Origin: Cyclobacteriaceae bacterium
GTDB lineage: Bacteria > Bacteroidota > Bacteroidia > Cytophagales > Cyclobacteriaceae
DNA length: 11,757 bases
Direction of reading: 5' to 3'
Assembly: GCA_025358195.1 (NCBI GenBank)
Contig: JANYKP010000234.1
Location: 1-11,757 of the forward strand
Below, one piece after another: positions 1 to 7,640 of this stretch. Every line of letters begins with the position of its first letter. The first letter of the stretch is position 1. A program made the translations under genes and the position numbers. Below the pieces are notes generated by a model. It had not been told where the DNA came from and made no database searches. It was given only the letters and a program-made list of their open reading frames with translations.

Positions 1-1
1 C

Positions 2-307
2 ACGGCACATTTACGCACCAAGGAAATTGGAATCCGAAAAGTAATGGGCGCATCTGTAAGCGGAGTGGTGATACTGCTGGCGAAAGACTTCACGCGAATG
101 GTACTCATCGCCTTCCTGATCGCTGTCCCTGCTTCCTGGTATCTAATGAAACAATGGCTGGAGGGGTTTGCTTACAGGATTGATTTGTCGGTGGGCGTCT
201 TTTTAATTGCTGGGTCTATTACAGTAATGATCGCCTGGGCAACGGTGAGTTTTCAAACCATCAAGGCAGCCATCATAAATCCAGTAAAATCATTGAAGTC
301 CGAATAG
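2..307 (+). CDS. ABC transporter permease, FtsX/MacB type, C-terminal fragment
   Basis: The gene is cut by the left edge, and 101 C-terminal residues are visible. The frame is open from base 2, and the first residues read TAHLRTKEIGIRKVMGAS. This is the conserved motif that precedes the last membrane segments of FtsX/MacB-type permeases (typically RTKEIGIRKVLGAS). Two hydrophobic segments follow, around visible residues 22-41 and 61-80, and then the usual ending in which a short helix leads to NPVKSLKSE. Proteins of this family sit in the inner membrane and work with a MacB-like ATPase; in Bacteroidota they often occur in multi-gene sets of unknown cargo. The ATG at position 44 is internal to the conserved motif and is not the real start. 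The stop at 305-307 is followed closely by a terminator. The family is clear; the substrate cannot be read from this fragment. Confidence 0.9.
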   Translation, partial: TAHLRTKEIGIRKVMGASVSGVVILLAKDFTRMVLIAFLIAVPASWYLMKQWLEGFAYRIDLSVGVFLIAGSITVMIAWATVSFQTIKAAIINPVKSLKSE

Positions 308-325
308 ATTTTGAATTGAAGTCTT

Positions 326-360
326 AAAAAAAACGCCCTGATTTCTCAGGGCGTTTTTTA
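326..360. terminator. Bidirectional intrinsic terminator
   Basis: An 8-bp GC-rich stem (cgccctga at 334-341 pairs with tcagggcg at 346-353) closes a TTTC loop. It is flanked by an A-run at 326-333 and a T-run at 354-359. It therefore gives a hairpin plus U-tract on both strands. It lies between the convergent 3' ends of the permease gene (ends 307) and the lipoprotein gene (ends 381), so it probably ends both transcripts. Confidence 0.9.
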
Positions 361-380
361 TTTTGAATCAGTGCCTACAA

Positions 381-1223
381 TTACCAGATAAGGTTGGTTG
401 TTTTGGTTGTTAATGTTGTGGAGGTTGACAAGGTCCCGTTCAATGCATCGATGAGAATAAACTGTTGTCCTACATTGGATAATCCTGTGATTTGAGGATC
501 AGCCGGGTCTCTAAGTTGAGCAAGCGTCATGGCTGGGATCGTAACCGTTCTGGTAACTGCATCTACGGCTGTTGTCGGATAAATAACGGCCCCAGCGGTA
601 TAATTCTTAGGAGTAGATTGGTCAGGAAGCACGTACCTGCTGGTGATTCGCACACCCAATACCGTAGCGTTCACTGTCAATGTAATTGAAGGCGTTCCTG
701 CGCTGGGTGAACTTGGGATGTTGATCTTGTAAATATCCCCATCCAGAATAATTACGCTATTCGCTAAACTTATCGCGATAATCCTTCTCTCCTGGGTTCC
801 ATTATTCATCAGGACGTCAATGAGGAACGAGTTCGTTCCCGCATTACCTGTGCTGGTAATGGCGGGATCTGTTGGATTCCGCAGGGAAGTCATCGGTATC
901 GCGGGTATGGAAGCCTTTTCTCCGGAAACCGGATAGTTTCCGATCGTCTTCTCAACTATTACACTACTTCCTGAAAGCGTGTACCGGTTTGCGATCGTCA
1001 CCGAGGTAACGTCGGAGCCTTGCACCACCACATCAAATGGTGCCACAAAGCCTGCTCCTCCTGCGATTCCTCCAGGCACCGTCAAATTGTTAATACTTCC
1101 ATTGATAAGAATGGAGTTATTAGACTTGATCACTGTAAACGGGCCATCTTTTTTACACCCTGCAACTATCAACATGGCAGCGAGAAGAATCGGCCCGAAC
1201 TTATTGATATATTTTCTTTTCAT
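381..1223 (-). CDS. Putative surface lipoprotein with two homologous repeats, third gene of SusCD operon
   Basis: This 280-residue protein has a lipoprotein signal: a basic start (MKRKYINK), a hydrophobic stretch and the lipobox IVAGC, with lipidation expected at Cys23. The residues after it, KKD, are common in exported Bacteroidota lipoproteins. The mature part is rich in Ser, Thr, Val, Ile and Asn and looks like beta-sandwich sequence. It contains two similar halves, about residues 61-141 and 175-263. The clearest shared blocks are RNPTDPAIT (115-123) against RDPADPQIT (238-246), followed by SFLIDVL against FILIDAL. I do not recognise a named domain. The gene starts 35 bp after the SusD-like gene on the same strand and is the last gene before a terminator, so it is probably co-transcribed. 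By analogy with other SusCD operons it may be a surface-exposed ligand-binding accessory protein, but that is inference from position alone. No enzyme motif is visible. Confidence 0.85.
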   Translation of the reverse strand: MKRKYINKFGPILLAAMLIVAGCKKDGPFTVIKSNNSILINGSINNLTVPGGIAGGAGFVAPFDVVVQGSDVTSVTIANRYTLSGSSVIVEKTIGNYPVSGEKASIPAIPMTSLRNPTDPAITSTGNAGTNSFLIDVLMNNGTQERRIIAISLANSVIILDGDIYKINIPSSPSAGTPSITLTVNATVLGVRITSRYVLPDQSTPKNYTAGAVIYPTTAVDAVTRTVTIPAMTLAQLRDPADPQITGLSNVGQQFILIDALNGTLSTSTTLTTKTTNLIW

Positions 1224-1258
1224 TTTTCAATTCTTTAAAAAGGTTGACACTGTTAACA

Positions 1259-2713
1259 TTAAACTCCTGGATCCCAGAACACATTGGACTTGATCAAATC
1301 GGTAGTTTCACGTGCCGGGGTATTGTCCGGGTTGGTAGTCCGTTCAATATCTGAATACGGAAGAATCCTCGGGATTTTTGGCAAAACCGCTCCAATGGCA
1401 GGAACAAGAACCGGGAAGCCGGTTCTTCTCCAGTCTGACCAGGGCTGAACCGCTACACCGAAATTAGCGATGTATTTTTCAGTTATGATTTGTTGCAATG
1501 CGGTAGCAAACGTTCCGCTCAAGGTGCCTTTTGAACTAAGGTACGTGTTTCTATTTGCTGCCGTGACCGTAGCATCATCCATATTGGCTGTAATACCGTT
1601 TGTAAAGGCCGTCTGAGCAAGGGCCGGCTGACCTGTTCTCAGGTAATATTCAGCCAAATTGAAATTATGCTCGGCAAACGTTAGCATCCGTTGAGGCGCG
1701 TCACCTGCATACCCGGTAGGCCCACCGGTAGAAACGGCTCCTCTTAAGTAAACATGATGCCGAGAAGTGGCAGGGTTAGTAATTATGATTCCGGGAGCCA
1801 TACCTGAATAAACACCGGCAGCCAGGGAAAAGAAAAATGGCCTTCTCGGGTCGTTGGACAAATTCATCATATCCACCAAGGTAGTCGTAGGCCAAAACTG
1901 ATTTGCGCGCTGACGCTCAAATTGATCAATGGCATTTGTCCTGTTGGTTAGAACATCAAATCCCATCTGAAATTGGTCCGCATTCGCCGTCATAAATGGT
2001 CCGCCGCTTGCTAGCAAAGCAGCAATCTGCGTGTCGGCAAAGGTTGAGTTGGTAGGATAATACTTGATCAGCATCCTAAGCTTGAGCGTGTTTGCGAATT
2101 TGGTCCACAGGGTAGCACTACCGCCATAAATCAAATCATCTGCTGTCGGGAAAAGCTGCGTAGTGGCACTAAGATCAGCAATGCCCGAATCAATCAAAGC
2201 GAACAAGGCTGTATAGACATCGCTGCTCTTATCGAACTTTGGCCTGACGTTCTTATCATATTGTAATGCCTCGCTAAAGGGAATATCACCCCATGCATCC
2301 ACCGCAATAGAGAACATAAAGGCTTGGCATATTTTGGCTATCCCAGCGTACCTGGGACTTTTTTCTTGTGTAAGGTCTCGCAGTTTCTGCAAATCAGAAA
2401 GAGCATCACCCCACACGCCACCTCTCCAACAATTGTTCAGGTCTGTTGCCGTAACATTATAGTGACCATACTCAACCGTCTGTGTACCGGAGTTTCCTCC
2501 ACCGGTGAATTGCTGTACCCATTCCGATGAGAAGCGGTGAATATCCGACCCCATGTGGAACGCTATCTCCGTTGTAACCCCAGCAAGAATTGTTTTTGCC
2601 GGTGGAGCTGTCGTACTATTTGGGTTAACATTTACATTCAGGAATTCATCGCATGCACTCACTAAAAATAAAAGTGCTGCGAAGCCTATGATTTTATAAG
2701 TTCTTTTTTTCAT
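1259..2713 (-). CDS. SusD/RagB-family outer-membrane lipoprotein (SusD-like_2 type)
   Basis: This 484-residue protein starts MKKRTYKIIGF and has a lipobox, LVSAC, that places the lipid on Cys21. The next residues are acidic (DEFLNVNVNP), which fits export to the cell surface. The N-terminal NVNPN...PPAKTIL stretch and the C-terminal WSDWRRTGFP...PRILPY...E...NPDN...VFWDPGV pattern resemble the SusD-like_2 branch of the SusD/RagB family. The middle region, with AWGDIPFSEALQYD, matches the helical tetratricopeptide-like core of these proteins. Length is normal. SusD-like lipoproteins act as a lid over the extracellular face of the SusC channel and help capture the ligand. The gene begins 20 bp after the SusC-like gene, the standard arrangement. 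The ligand cannot be inferred: the SusD-like_2 branch is not tied to one sugar, and no glycan-degrading gene lies nearby. Confidence 0.96.
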   Translation of the reverse strand: MKKRTYKIIGFAALLFLVSACDEFLNVNVNPNSTTAPPAKTILAGVTTEIAFHMGSDIHRFSSEWVQQFTGGGNSGTQTVEYGHYNVTATDLNNCWRGGVWGDALSDLQKLRDLTQEKSPRYAGIAKICQAFMFSIAVDAWGDIPFSEALQYDKNVRPKFDKSSDVYTALFALIDSGIADLSATTQLFPTADDLIYGGSATLWTKFANTLKLRMLIKYYPTNSTFADTQIAALLASGGPFMTANADQFQMGFDVLTNRTNAIDQFERQRANQFWPTTTLVDMMNLSNDPRRPFFFSLAAGVYSGMAPGIIITNPATSRHHVYLRGAVSTGGPTGYAGDAPQRMLTFAEHNFNLAEYYLRTGQPALAQTAFTNGITANMDDATVTAANRNTYLSSKGTLSGTFATALQQIITEKYIANFGVAVQPWSDWRRTGFPVLVPAIGAVLPKIPRILPYSDIERTTNPDNTPARETTDLIKSNVFWDPGV

Positions 2714-2733
2714 ATCATTTAAGATTATGGCTG

Positions 2734-5700
2734 TTAGAAGGTCACTTTTATGAGGGCCCCATATGTTCTGGTTTGTGGCAATCCATTAAACTCCAGACCT
2801 TGGGAGTTGCTCTGTCCCTGTGCATTCACCTCAGGATCGATATGAGGAGTATTGGGCGCATACAGCCACAAATTTCTGCCGGTCAAGCCCACGTCAACTC
2901 GTCCAATAAACGTCTTCTGAAAAAGTCGCTGCGGTAGTGAATAGTTGATCGAAAGTTCACGCAAACGAACCCATGAACCGTCAAACACGACGAATTGTCC
3001 GCGGCCAAATCCATAGAGATCCTTAAAATAATCCTGTGCGTGGATCTGGATATTATTCTTGGTACCATCCGCCAGCACGCCATCATGGATATAGGCTTTT
3101 TCCCTGTCTTGAGTGTCCGCTCCTGCACCATTGTTTTCTACATCACTGACATTTCGGGAATAGATATCTCCACCATACCGAATATCGAGAAGGGCGGATA
3201 CAGAGATGCCTTTGTAAGAGAATGTGTTAGTTATACCCGCATACCACAGGGGATTGGGATTTCCTATGATTTGATTATCCAGGGCGGTCTGCAATCGACC
3301 GTTCGAGTCTACCAGTAATTTTCCGGTAGTTGCTTCGCGCTGGAATACAGAACCAAAGAGTGTACTGTAAGGCTGTCCTACAATAAGTCGTGTGCTAGGC
3401 GTGGTAAACCCACCCAGCGTAACCTGAGTCACTCCAGGGGCAAGGCTGGTTACTTTAGTCACTATTTTAGTCCAGTTAGCTGAAATATCCCACCTGAAAC
3501 CATTGGCCTGATAGGGAGTCGCCCCGATGGCTATTTCCCATCCTTTTGATTCCGAGGTGCCAATATTCTTTTGTTGGTTCGTGAATCCGGAGGCTGCTGC
3601 TACAGGAACAGCGAAGATGATATCGCGACTGTTGTTCTTAAAATAATTCACATCGATGGTAAATTTGCCGTTGAAGAACCTTAAATCGGCTCCTACCTCC
3701 ATGTTATCATTGAATTCGGGTGCTAGCGCAGCATTTCCACCTGTATTATTCAACGTTTGACCAAGCTGTCCTCTGAAAGGGAACAAGATACTCGGACCAA
3801 ATCCGTCAGCGGGACCGGTCCGGCTATAATAGGTGTCGGTTGAATAGATACCTGCCTCGCGTCCTACACTTGCATAATTGGCCCTGATCTTAGCAAAAGA
3901 AAGGACGTTGTTGTCCTGAAGAAAAGGTACCAATTCTGTTAACACAACACTCGTCGTGATCGCAGGATAGAAGTAGGATCTTCTTTGGGGACCAAAAGTC
4001 GATGACCAGTCATTTCTTCCCGTTAAACCAAGAAAAATAGAATTCTTCCAGTCCAAAGAGATATCTGCAAAGACTCCGATCAATCGCTGTTTTGATATCG
4101 TTCCAAAGGGTGAGAAGTTAAGCGTATTGGTAATGTTATTCAGGCCAATGATTTGAATATCCGTCCCTGTGGCGCCATTGTCTCTTGTCTTCCGTTGATT
4201 GATTTCATTGCCAACAAATGCCCGCACACCGAAGTTATTGTCCATAAACCTTTTATTGAAGGTCATGGTGGCATACGAACTTAACTCTGACCGGTTAAAT
4301 ATTTCATCTTGAATGGCGCCCGTTAAACTAGCAGCGCTTCCACCCTTGGCAGTCTTGGCATTGATCACTTTGAATTCCTGTGAATAGGAATCTGTACCGA
4401 TCCGATAGGAAGCAGTCAGCCATGGTTTTATATCATACGACAAACTTATGTTTCCGATGATCCTGTTTACCTCTTCATTGGAGGTATTGAATTTCTCTGA
4501 AAAGAATGGATTATCATCCGGCCCGTACGCTGTGTTTTGTGTGGTCAAATCGGTGGCTGTAGGAAGTCCTGTCTGGCCGGGAGATCTTTGTGTTCCATCC
4601 GGAAGTACATAGGGATAATTGTACCAGTCGAACGACCTTGGCAAAATCCAATTGGAAAAGAAAGGGTTCGAGCGTTGGTTTCCCTGCTGTGTTCTGGCCG
4701 TTCTCGTATTCGTATACGTGGCGTTAACGGTTGCTTTAAGCCGATCTGTGAGCTGCGTACTTCCGTTGAATGTGAAATTGTTTCTGGTCAATTCATTATT
4801 GGGCAATATCCCCATGTCATGAAGGTTACCATACGAAACATAGTACGTTGACTTATCCGATCCTCCTGAAAAAGACACATTGTTCTGGAAAGTACGGCCC
4901 TGATGAAATAGGTTCTTTACATTATTTGGATATGAGGTCAGGGCTTCCTGCTGGCCACGGAAGTTGGTTACATTTTGTCCGGCAATTTTTGGTCCCCAGC
5001 TGTTTACATCATTTGCGGGGTTAAAAACACCATATTGACCTTGACCATAAACGTTCTGATAATCCGGGAATCTGTTTACCTCCGAAAAGGTCACCCCTGA
5101 ACTAAAATTCACAGTATTCTTTCCTTTTCCTTTTGCTCCTTTCTTGGTTGTGATAATAATAGCACCGGCAGCTGCTCTTGATCCATACAATACAGCCGCA
5201 GACGGTCCTTTCAGTATCGACATTGTTTCAATGTCATCCTGGTTAAGGTCGATACCACGGTTTGAATTGGAAACTCCGGACTGTAAAGCATTCGCTCCGC
5301 CACCGTTGTCAATAGGAATTCCATCCACCACAAAAAGTGGCTGGTTCGTACCCGTGAATGTAGTTTGGCCTCGTATAAAGATGCTGGATGAAGATCCTAC
5401 CATTCCATTGGATCCTTGAATGCGCACCCCTGCAATCTTGGCGGTAAGTGCGTTGGCAATGTTGGTAGTCCTCCCAGCCGTCAATTGCTGATTATCGATT
5501 GAAGTAACGGAGTAACCAAGTGATTTGGTCTCGCGCGGTACGCCCATAGCGGTGACCACAACTTCCGACAACTGCTTGATGTCCGTTCCCAATTGTACAT
5601 CTACCACAGCACGATCACCGATTGATATTTCCTGTGTTTGCATGCCAATGAATGAAAACACGACGGTGCCTCCCGCAGCAGGAACATTCAATTTATAATT

Positions 5701-5874
5701 ACCATCCGCGTCGGTAACCGTTCCATTGGTTGTTCCTTTCAGCACTACGTTTACGCCAGGTAAAGTTGATCCATCCTCTGGGGAGGTCACCTTACCCGAA
5801 ACCACTCGTTCCTGAGCCCATGCTGTACTCAGTGCAAAAACGAATGTGAAGCATACAAGTAAAAACTTCTTCAT
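2734..5874 (-). CDS. SusC/RagA-family TonB-dependent outer-membrane receptor
   Basis: This 1046-residue protein is of usual size for the family. A signal peptide covers residues 1-20 (cleavage after AWA, before QERVVSG). Residues about 23-95 form the carboxypeptidase-regulatory-like beta domain (VSGKVTSPEDGSTLPGVNV...GTVTDADGNY). A TonB-box-like stretch, SEVVVTAMG, follows at 103-111. The plug domain spans about 113-245, with RIQGSNG, LFVVDGIPIDN and the SusC hallmark LYGSRAAAGAIIITTKKG at 229-246. The rest is a 22-strand-type outer-membrane barrel ending in phenylalanine (LIKVTF), the usual signal for Bam-dependent insertion. Together with the SusD-like lipoprotein it should form a TonB-energised importer for an oligomeric nutrient. 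It is the first gene of its operon. There is no N-terminal signalling domain and no adjacent anti-sigma/sigma pair, so FecR-type control is not indicated. The substrate is unknown. Confidence 0.98.
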   Translation of the reverse strand: MKKFLLVCFTFVFALSTAWAQERVVSGKVTSPEDGSTLPGVNVVLKGTTNGTVTDADGNYKLNVPAAGGTVVFSFIGMQTQEISIGDRAVVDVQLGTDIKQLSEVVVTAMGVPRETKSLGYSVTSIDNQQLTAGRTTNIANALTAKIAGVRIQGSNGMVGSSSSIFIRGQTTFTGTNQPLFVVDGIPIDNGGGANALQSGVSNSNRGIDLNQDDIETMSILKGPSAAVLYGSRAAAGAIIITTKKGAKGKGKNTVNFSSGVTFSEVNRFPDYQNVYGQGQYGVFNPANDVNSWGPKIAGQNVTNFRGQQEALTSYPNNVKNLFHQGRTFQNNVSFSGGSDKSTYYVSYGNLHDMGILPNNELTRNNFTFNGSTQLTDRLKATVNATYTNTRTARTQQGNQRSNPFFSNWILPRSFDWYNYPYVLPDGTQRSPGQTGLPTATDLTTQNTAYGPDDNPFFSEKFNTSNEEVNRIIGNISLSYDIKPWLTASYRIGTDSYSQEFKVINAKTAKGGSAASLTGAIQDEIFNRSELSSYATMTFNKRFMDNNFGVRAFVGNEINQRKTRDNGATGTDIQIIGLNNITNTLNFSPFGTISKQRLIGVFADISLDWKNSIFLGLTGRNDWSSTFGPQRRSYFYPAITTSVVLTELVPFLQDNNVLSFAKIRANYASVGREAGIYSTDTYYSRTGPADGFGPSILFPFRGQLGQTLNNTGGNAALAPEFNDNMEVGADLRFFNGKFTIDVNYFKNNSRDIIFAVPVAAASGFTNQQKNIGTSESKGWEIAIGATPYQANGFRWDISANWTKIVTKVTSLAPGVTQVTLGGFTTPSTRLIVGQPYSTLFGSVFQREATTGKLLVDSNGRLQTALDNQIIGNPNPLWYAGITNTFSYKGISVSALLDIRYGGDIYSRNVSDVENNGAGADTQDREKAYIHDGVLADGTKNNIQIHAQDYFKDLYGFGRGQFVVFDGSWVRLRELSINYSLPQRLFQKTFIGRVDVGLTGRNLWLYAPNTPHIDPEVNAQGQSNSQGLEFNGLPQTRTYGALIKVTF

Positions 5875-6106
5875 AGGTTTTGGTTTAGGTTAAATAATTA
5901 AGGTGTCGAAATTATGGTATTATTTGTAAAAAGAAAACACCTGAGAAGCGAAGTGCGTTAGACAAAACGGCGAATTTACTGGTCAATCGGCGTAGATATT
6001 AAACCACTGCATCCTAAAAAGGCTTAAAACGCTCAAAATGTATGACCGGTTTACTACTAAAAATTACTTTCACGCGGACTCATAAAATACCTCAAATTGT
6101 GTTAAG
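5875..6106 (-). promoter_or_regulatory. Upstream region of the SusCD operon, weak promoter candidate
   Basis: This 232-bp stretch separates the SusC-like gene from the terminator of the next gene upstream, so the operon promoter should lie here. The best match to the Bacteroidota -7 element (TAnnTTTG) that I can find on the minus strand is TAATTTCG at 5914-5907, one mismatch. It would give a leader of about 25-30 nt. Only a T-rich stretch (TTTT), not a clear TTG, lies about 19 nt upstream of it. A second one-mismatch site, TAAATTCG, lies further upstream near 5970. No reading frame of interest, riboswitch or operator was recognised. No Shine-Dalgarno sequence precedes the SusC ATG, which is usual in this phylum. 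Confidence 0.25.
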
Positions 6107-6134
6107 AAAAACACCCGGATTCCGGGCGTTTTTC
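6107..6134 (-). terminator. Intrinsic terminator after the 6153-6659 reading frame
   Basis: A five-pair core stem (cccgg at 6114-6118 with ccggg at 6122-6126) has a three-base loop. After one mismatch it continues with further pairs between the A-run at 6107-6111 and the T-run at 6129-6133. On the minus strand it places a hairpin and U-tract about 20 bp after the stop at 6153. It implies that the region to its right is, or was, transcribed leftward, and that the SusCD operon starts a new transcript. Confidence 0.8.
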
Positions 6135-6152
6135 TTTTCTGATAATGTCGGA

Positions 6153-6659
6153 CTATAGTTTGGTCAACTTCAAATAAACCCTGCGGGTCCAGGTGCAATA
6201 TCCACTTAGTCTCCCGTATTCATCGCAATCATCATCCACACCGATAGAGAACGTATTACCCGGAGCAGTGCCCGCTATATCTGTCCGGTATACTCCACGG
6301 TTTGGAATTGGTGACTGGGGTAATCCAGCAGCAAGAAGTGGAGGGCTTGAGGGTGCCACAAAAGTTCCGGAACCTGGCGTTGCCAAGTAAAACTGACGGA
6401 CCGAAGTACAGCTTACTGTGGAGTTGTGAAGTGGCGCAAAAACCGTCCCAAGGTTGGCGTTAGCTGTCCCTGCTGAAAAACCAAAGCCCAGGAACGTGGT
6501 TATTCCGGCTGCGCTGACGTTAGGATTAGTCTGTTCCAAATTGATTCTCATGACAACATTCTGTCCTCTGTAGGAGACCGTAAATTCACGCTCGATTGAA
6601 AGTCCTCCGGTTGGGGTTGCCAATGTTACGGTTTGATTAGGAAACGTCACTTGGTTCAA
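6153..6659 (-). CDS. Hypothetical protein with uncertain start, possibly 5'-truncated or frameshifted
   Basis: The reading frame codes for 168 residues from a TTG at 6659-6657, the only standard start codon in the frame. The frame is open upstream only to 6725, where the residues read LVKANWSPAHSVALHQ, and a stop lies at 6728-6726. I do not recognise the family. The sequence is rich in Gly, Thr, Ser, Pro and Asn, with VSYRGQNVVMRINLEQ near the start and an ending VDDDCDEYGRLSGYCTWT followed by a basic tail (KLTKL). Two of its three cysteines sit in this ending. The composition looks like an extracellular Bacteroidota protein, yet there is no signal peptide. A neighbouring frame, starting at an ATG at 6738, gives 33 residues that overlap its start (MTSVTCQGKLVAGSLCCTTP) and stops at 6637. 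A frameshift joining the two is possible. It lies between the rpmA terminator and its own terminator, which supports real transcription. Treat the gene as real but the N-terminus as unresolved. Confidence 0.5.
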   Translation of the reverse strand: MNQVTFPNQTVTLATPTGGLSIEREFTVSYRGQNVVMRINLEQTNPNVSAAGITTFLGFGFSAGTANANLGTVFAPLHNSTVSCTSVRQFYLATPGSGTFVAPSSPPLLAAGLPQSPIPNRGVYRTDIAGTAPGNTFSIGVDDDCDEYGRLSGYCTWTRRVYLKLTKL

Positions 6660-6762
6660 ATAAGCCGGATAGCTGGATTGGTGTAGTGCAACAGAGTGAG
6701 CCGGCGACCAATTTGCCTTGACAAGTTACGGACGTCATTAAATCTGCCAGGCATACAAATAC

Positions 6763-6797
6763 AAAAGCACCGCGGAAATTGCTCTCCGGGTGCTTCA
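6763..6797 (-). terminator. Intrinsic terminator after rpmA
   Basis: The arms aagcacc (6765-6771) and gggtgctt (6788-6795) pair around an inner gga/tcc extension with one bulged base, leaving a loop of about eight bases. On the minus strand the hairpin starts about 20 bp after the rpmA stop and is followed by a T-rich tract (complement of the A-rich bases at 6752-6766). It probably ends the rplU-rpmA transcript. Confidence 0.75.
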
Positions 6798-6817
6798 AAA
6801 AATCTTAAAATTTTATC

Positions 6818-7078
6818 TCAGGCTTCTGCCGCTACGACCGACACAAAAGACTTGTCGGCCCTTCCTTTTTTGAACAGTACCGTTCCATTCGTGAGCGCAA
6901 AAAGAGTATGATCCTTACCGATCCCAACATTTCTGCCGGGATGGTGCTTGGTGCCGCGCTGGCGAACAATAATATTACCGGCTATTACTTTTTGACCACC
7001 GAAAACTTTGATGCCAAGGCGCTTGCTTTCTGATTCGCGCCCGTTTTTAACTTTACCTTCCCCCTTCTTGTGTGCCAT
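6818..7078 (-). CDS. rpmA: 50S ribosomal protein L27
   Basis: The 86-residue product is full length and unmistakable. It starts MAHKKGEGKVKNGRESESKR, continues with LGIKVFGGQKVIAGNIIVRQRGT, and has the conserved HPGRNVGIGKDHTLFAL segment before a basic C-terminus. L27 sits next to the peptidyl-transferase centre of the large subunit; its flexible N-terminal tail reaches toward the tRNA acceptor ends. The tail begins directly with MAHKKG, so the N-terminal processing extension seen in Firmicutes is absent. The gene lies 34 bp after rplU on the same strand, the near-universal bacterial order, and is followed by a hairpin terminator. The C-terminal VSVVAAEA is a short lineage-type extension. Confidence 0.99.
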   Translation of the reverse strand: MAHKKGEGKVKNGRESESKRLGIKVFGGQKVIAGNIIVRQRGTKHHPGRNVGIGKDHTLFALTNGTVLFKKGRADKSFVSVVAAEA

Positions 7079-7112
7079 GAGTCTAAAACGTTTTTTCTAA
7101 TTTCTATGCTTT

Positions 7113-7424
7113 CTACGCCTGGATACTTTCAATCTGAACCTTTGTAAAATTTTGACGGTGACCGTTTTTAACGGCATATCCCTTACGGCGTTTCTTTTTA
7201 AAAATAATCACTTTGTTATCCTTCACGTGCTCCAGCACCCTGCCGGATATGGTCGCTCCCTTGATCAGCGGACTGCCCACTTGTACAGCGCCGTCCGTGT
7301 CAATTAACAGAACTTTATCGAACTGAACAGTTGCACCCGCCTCAGCGTCCAAGAGCGGCGTATATAAATACTGGTCTTTTTCGACTTTGAATTGTTTCCC
7401 AGCGATATCCACGACAGCGTACAT
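7113..7424 (-). CDS. rplU: 50S ribosomal protein L21
   Basis: The product is 103 residues, the normal length of L21. It starts MYAVVDIAGKQFKVEKDQYL and carries the signature KKKRRKGYAVKNGHRQNFTKV near the C-terminus, the region that binds 23S rRNA. The frame remains open upstream to a possible start at 7502. I reject that longer version because its 26 extra residues (MGFFERIIGFSG...) are not part of L21 and because a good promoter lies inside them at 7480-7450, so a transcript from it would start downstream of that codon. First gene of the rplU-rpmA operon. There is no Shine-Dalgarno sequence in the short leader. Confidence 0.99.
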   Translation of the reverse strand: MYAVVDIAGKQFKVEKDQYLYTPLLDAEAGATVQFDKVLLIDTDGAVQVGSPLIKGATISGRVLEHVKDNKVIIFKKKRRKGYAVKNGHRQNFTKVQIESIQA

Positions 7425-7449
7425 GAGAGTTGGTTTTAAAAATGGACTG

Positions 7450-7480
7450 CAAAGATAGAATACTACCCCAGAAAAACCAA
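7450..7480 (-). promoter_or_regulatory. Promoter of rplU-rpmA, Bacteroidota type
   Basis: On the minus strand TATCTTTG (7457-7450) is an exact match to the Bacteroidota -7 consensus TAnnTTTG. A TTG at 7480-7478 stands 20 bp upstream, where the -33 element is expected. Transcription should begin about 5-7 bp downstream, near 7444, leaving a leader of about 20 nt before the rplU ATG at 7424. The match follows the known primary sigma factor pattern of this phylum; the start point is inferred. Confidence 0.75.
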
Positions 7481-7518
7481 TAATTCTCTCAAAAAAGCCC
7501 AAAAGAACCTAATCAAAG

Positions 7519-7578
7519 AGGTTTAGGTCAACTTGGGTGCGATTGGAAGGGTCTTATGGCTAAATCCCACCTAAACCT
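7519..7578. repeat. Perfect 10-bp inverted repeat, 40-bp spacer
   Basis: AGGTTTAGGT at 7519-7528 is the exact reverse complement of ACCTAAACCT at 7569-7578. The right arm continues into TAACAAATCC, and a related aacctaa stands at 7506-7512, so CCTAA-like words are concentrated here. The repeat lies in the divergent intergenic region, upstream of the rplU promoter (40 bp behind its TTG) and far upstream of nrdB. It could be a two-site protein-binding element. No known operator was recognised, and chance is not excluded. Confidence 0.5.
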
Positions 7579-7640
7579 AACAAATCCTCCTCCGCTAATT
7601 GACGTAAAAGCTGACTGTAATTAAACTCGATTTTTTACAT

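Noticed and set aside
979..1293. Plus-strand open frames across the lipoprotein/SusD junction
   Set aside because: Antisense to two well-supported genes and without recognisable domains or a promoter.
4537..4851. Plus-strand frames of 67-104 codons inside the SusC-like gene
   Set aside because: Antisense shadows of a complete TonB-dependent receptor.
7425..7502. N-terminal extension of L21
   Set aside because: Not part of the family and interrupted by a good promoter for the shorter form.
7556..7624. 22-codon ORF (MAKSHLNLTNPPPL...) in the divergent intergenic region
   Set aside because: No promoter or ribosome-binding signal, overlaps an inverted-repeat arm, and its length is expected by chance.
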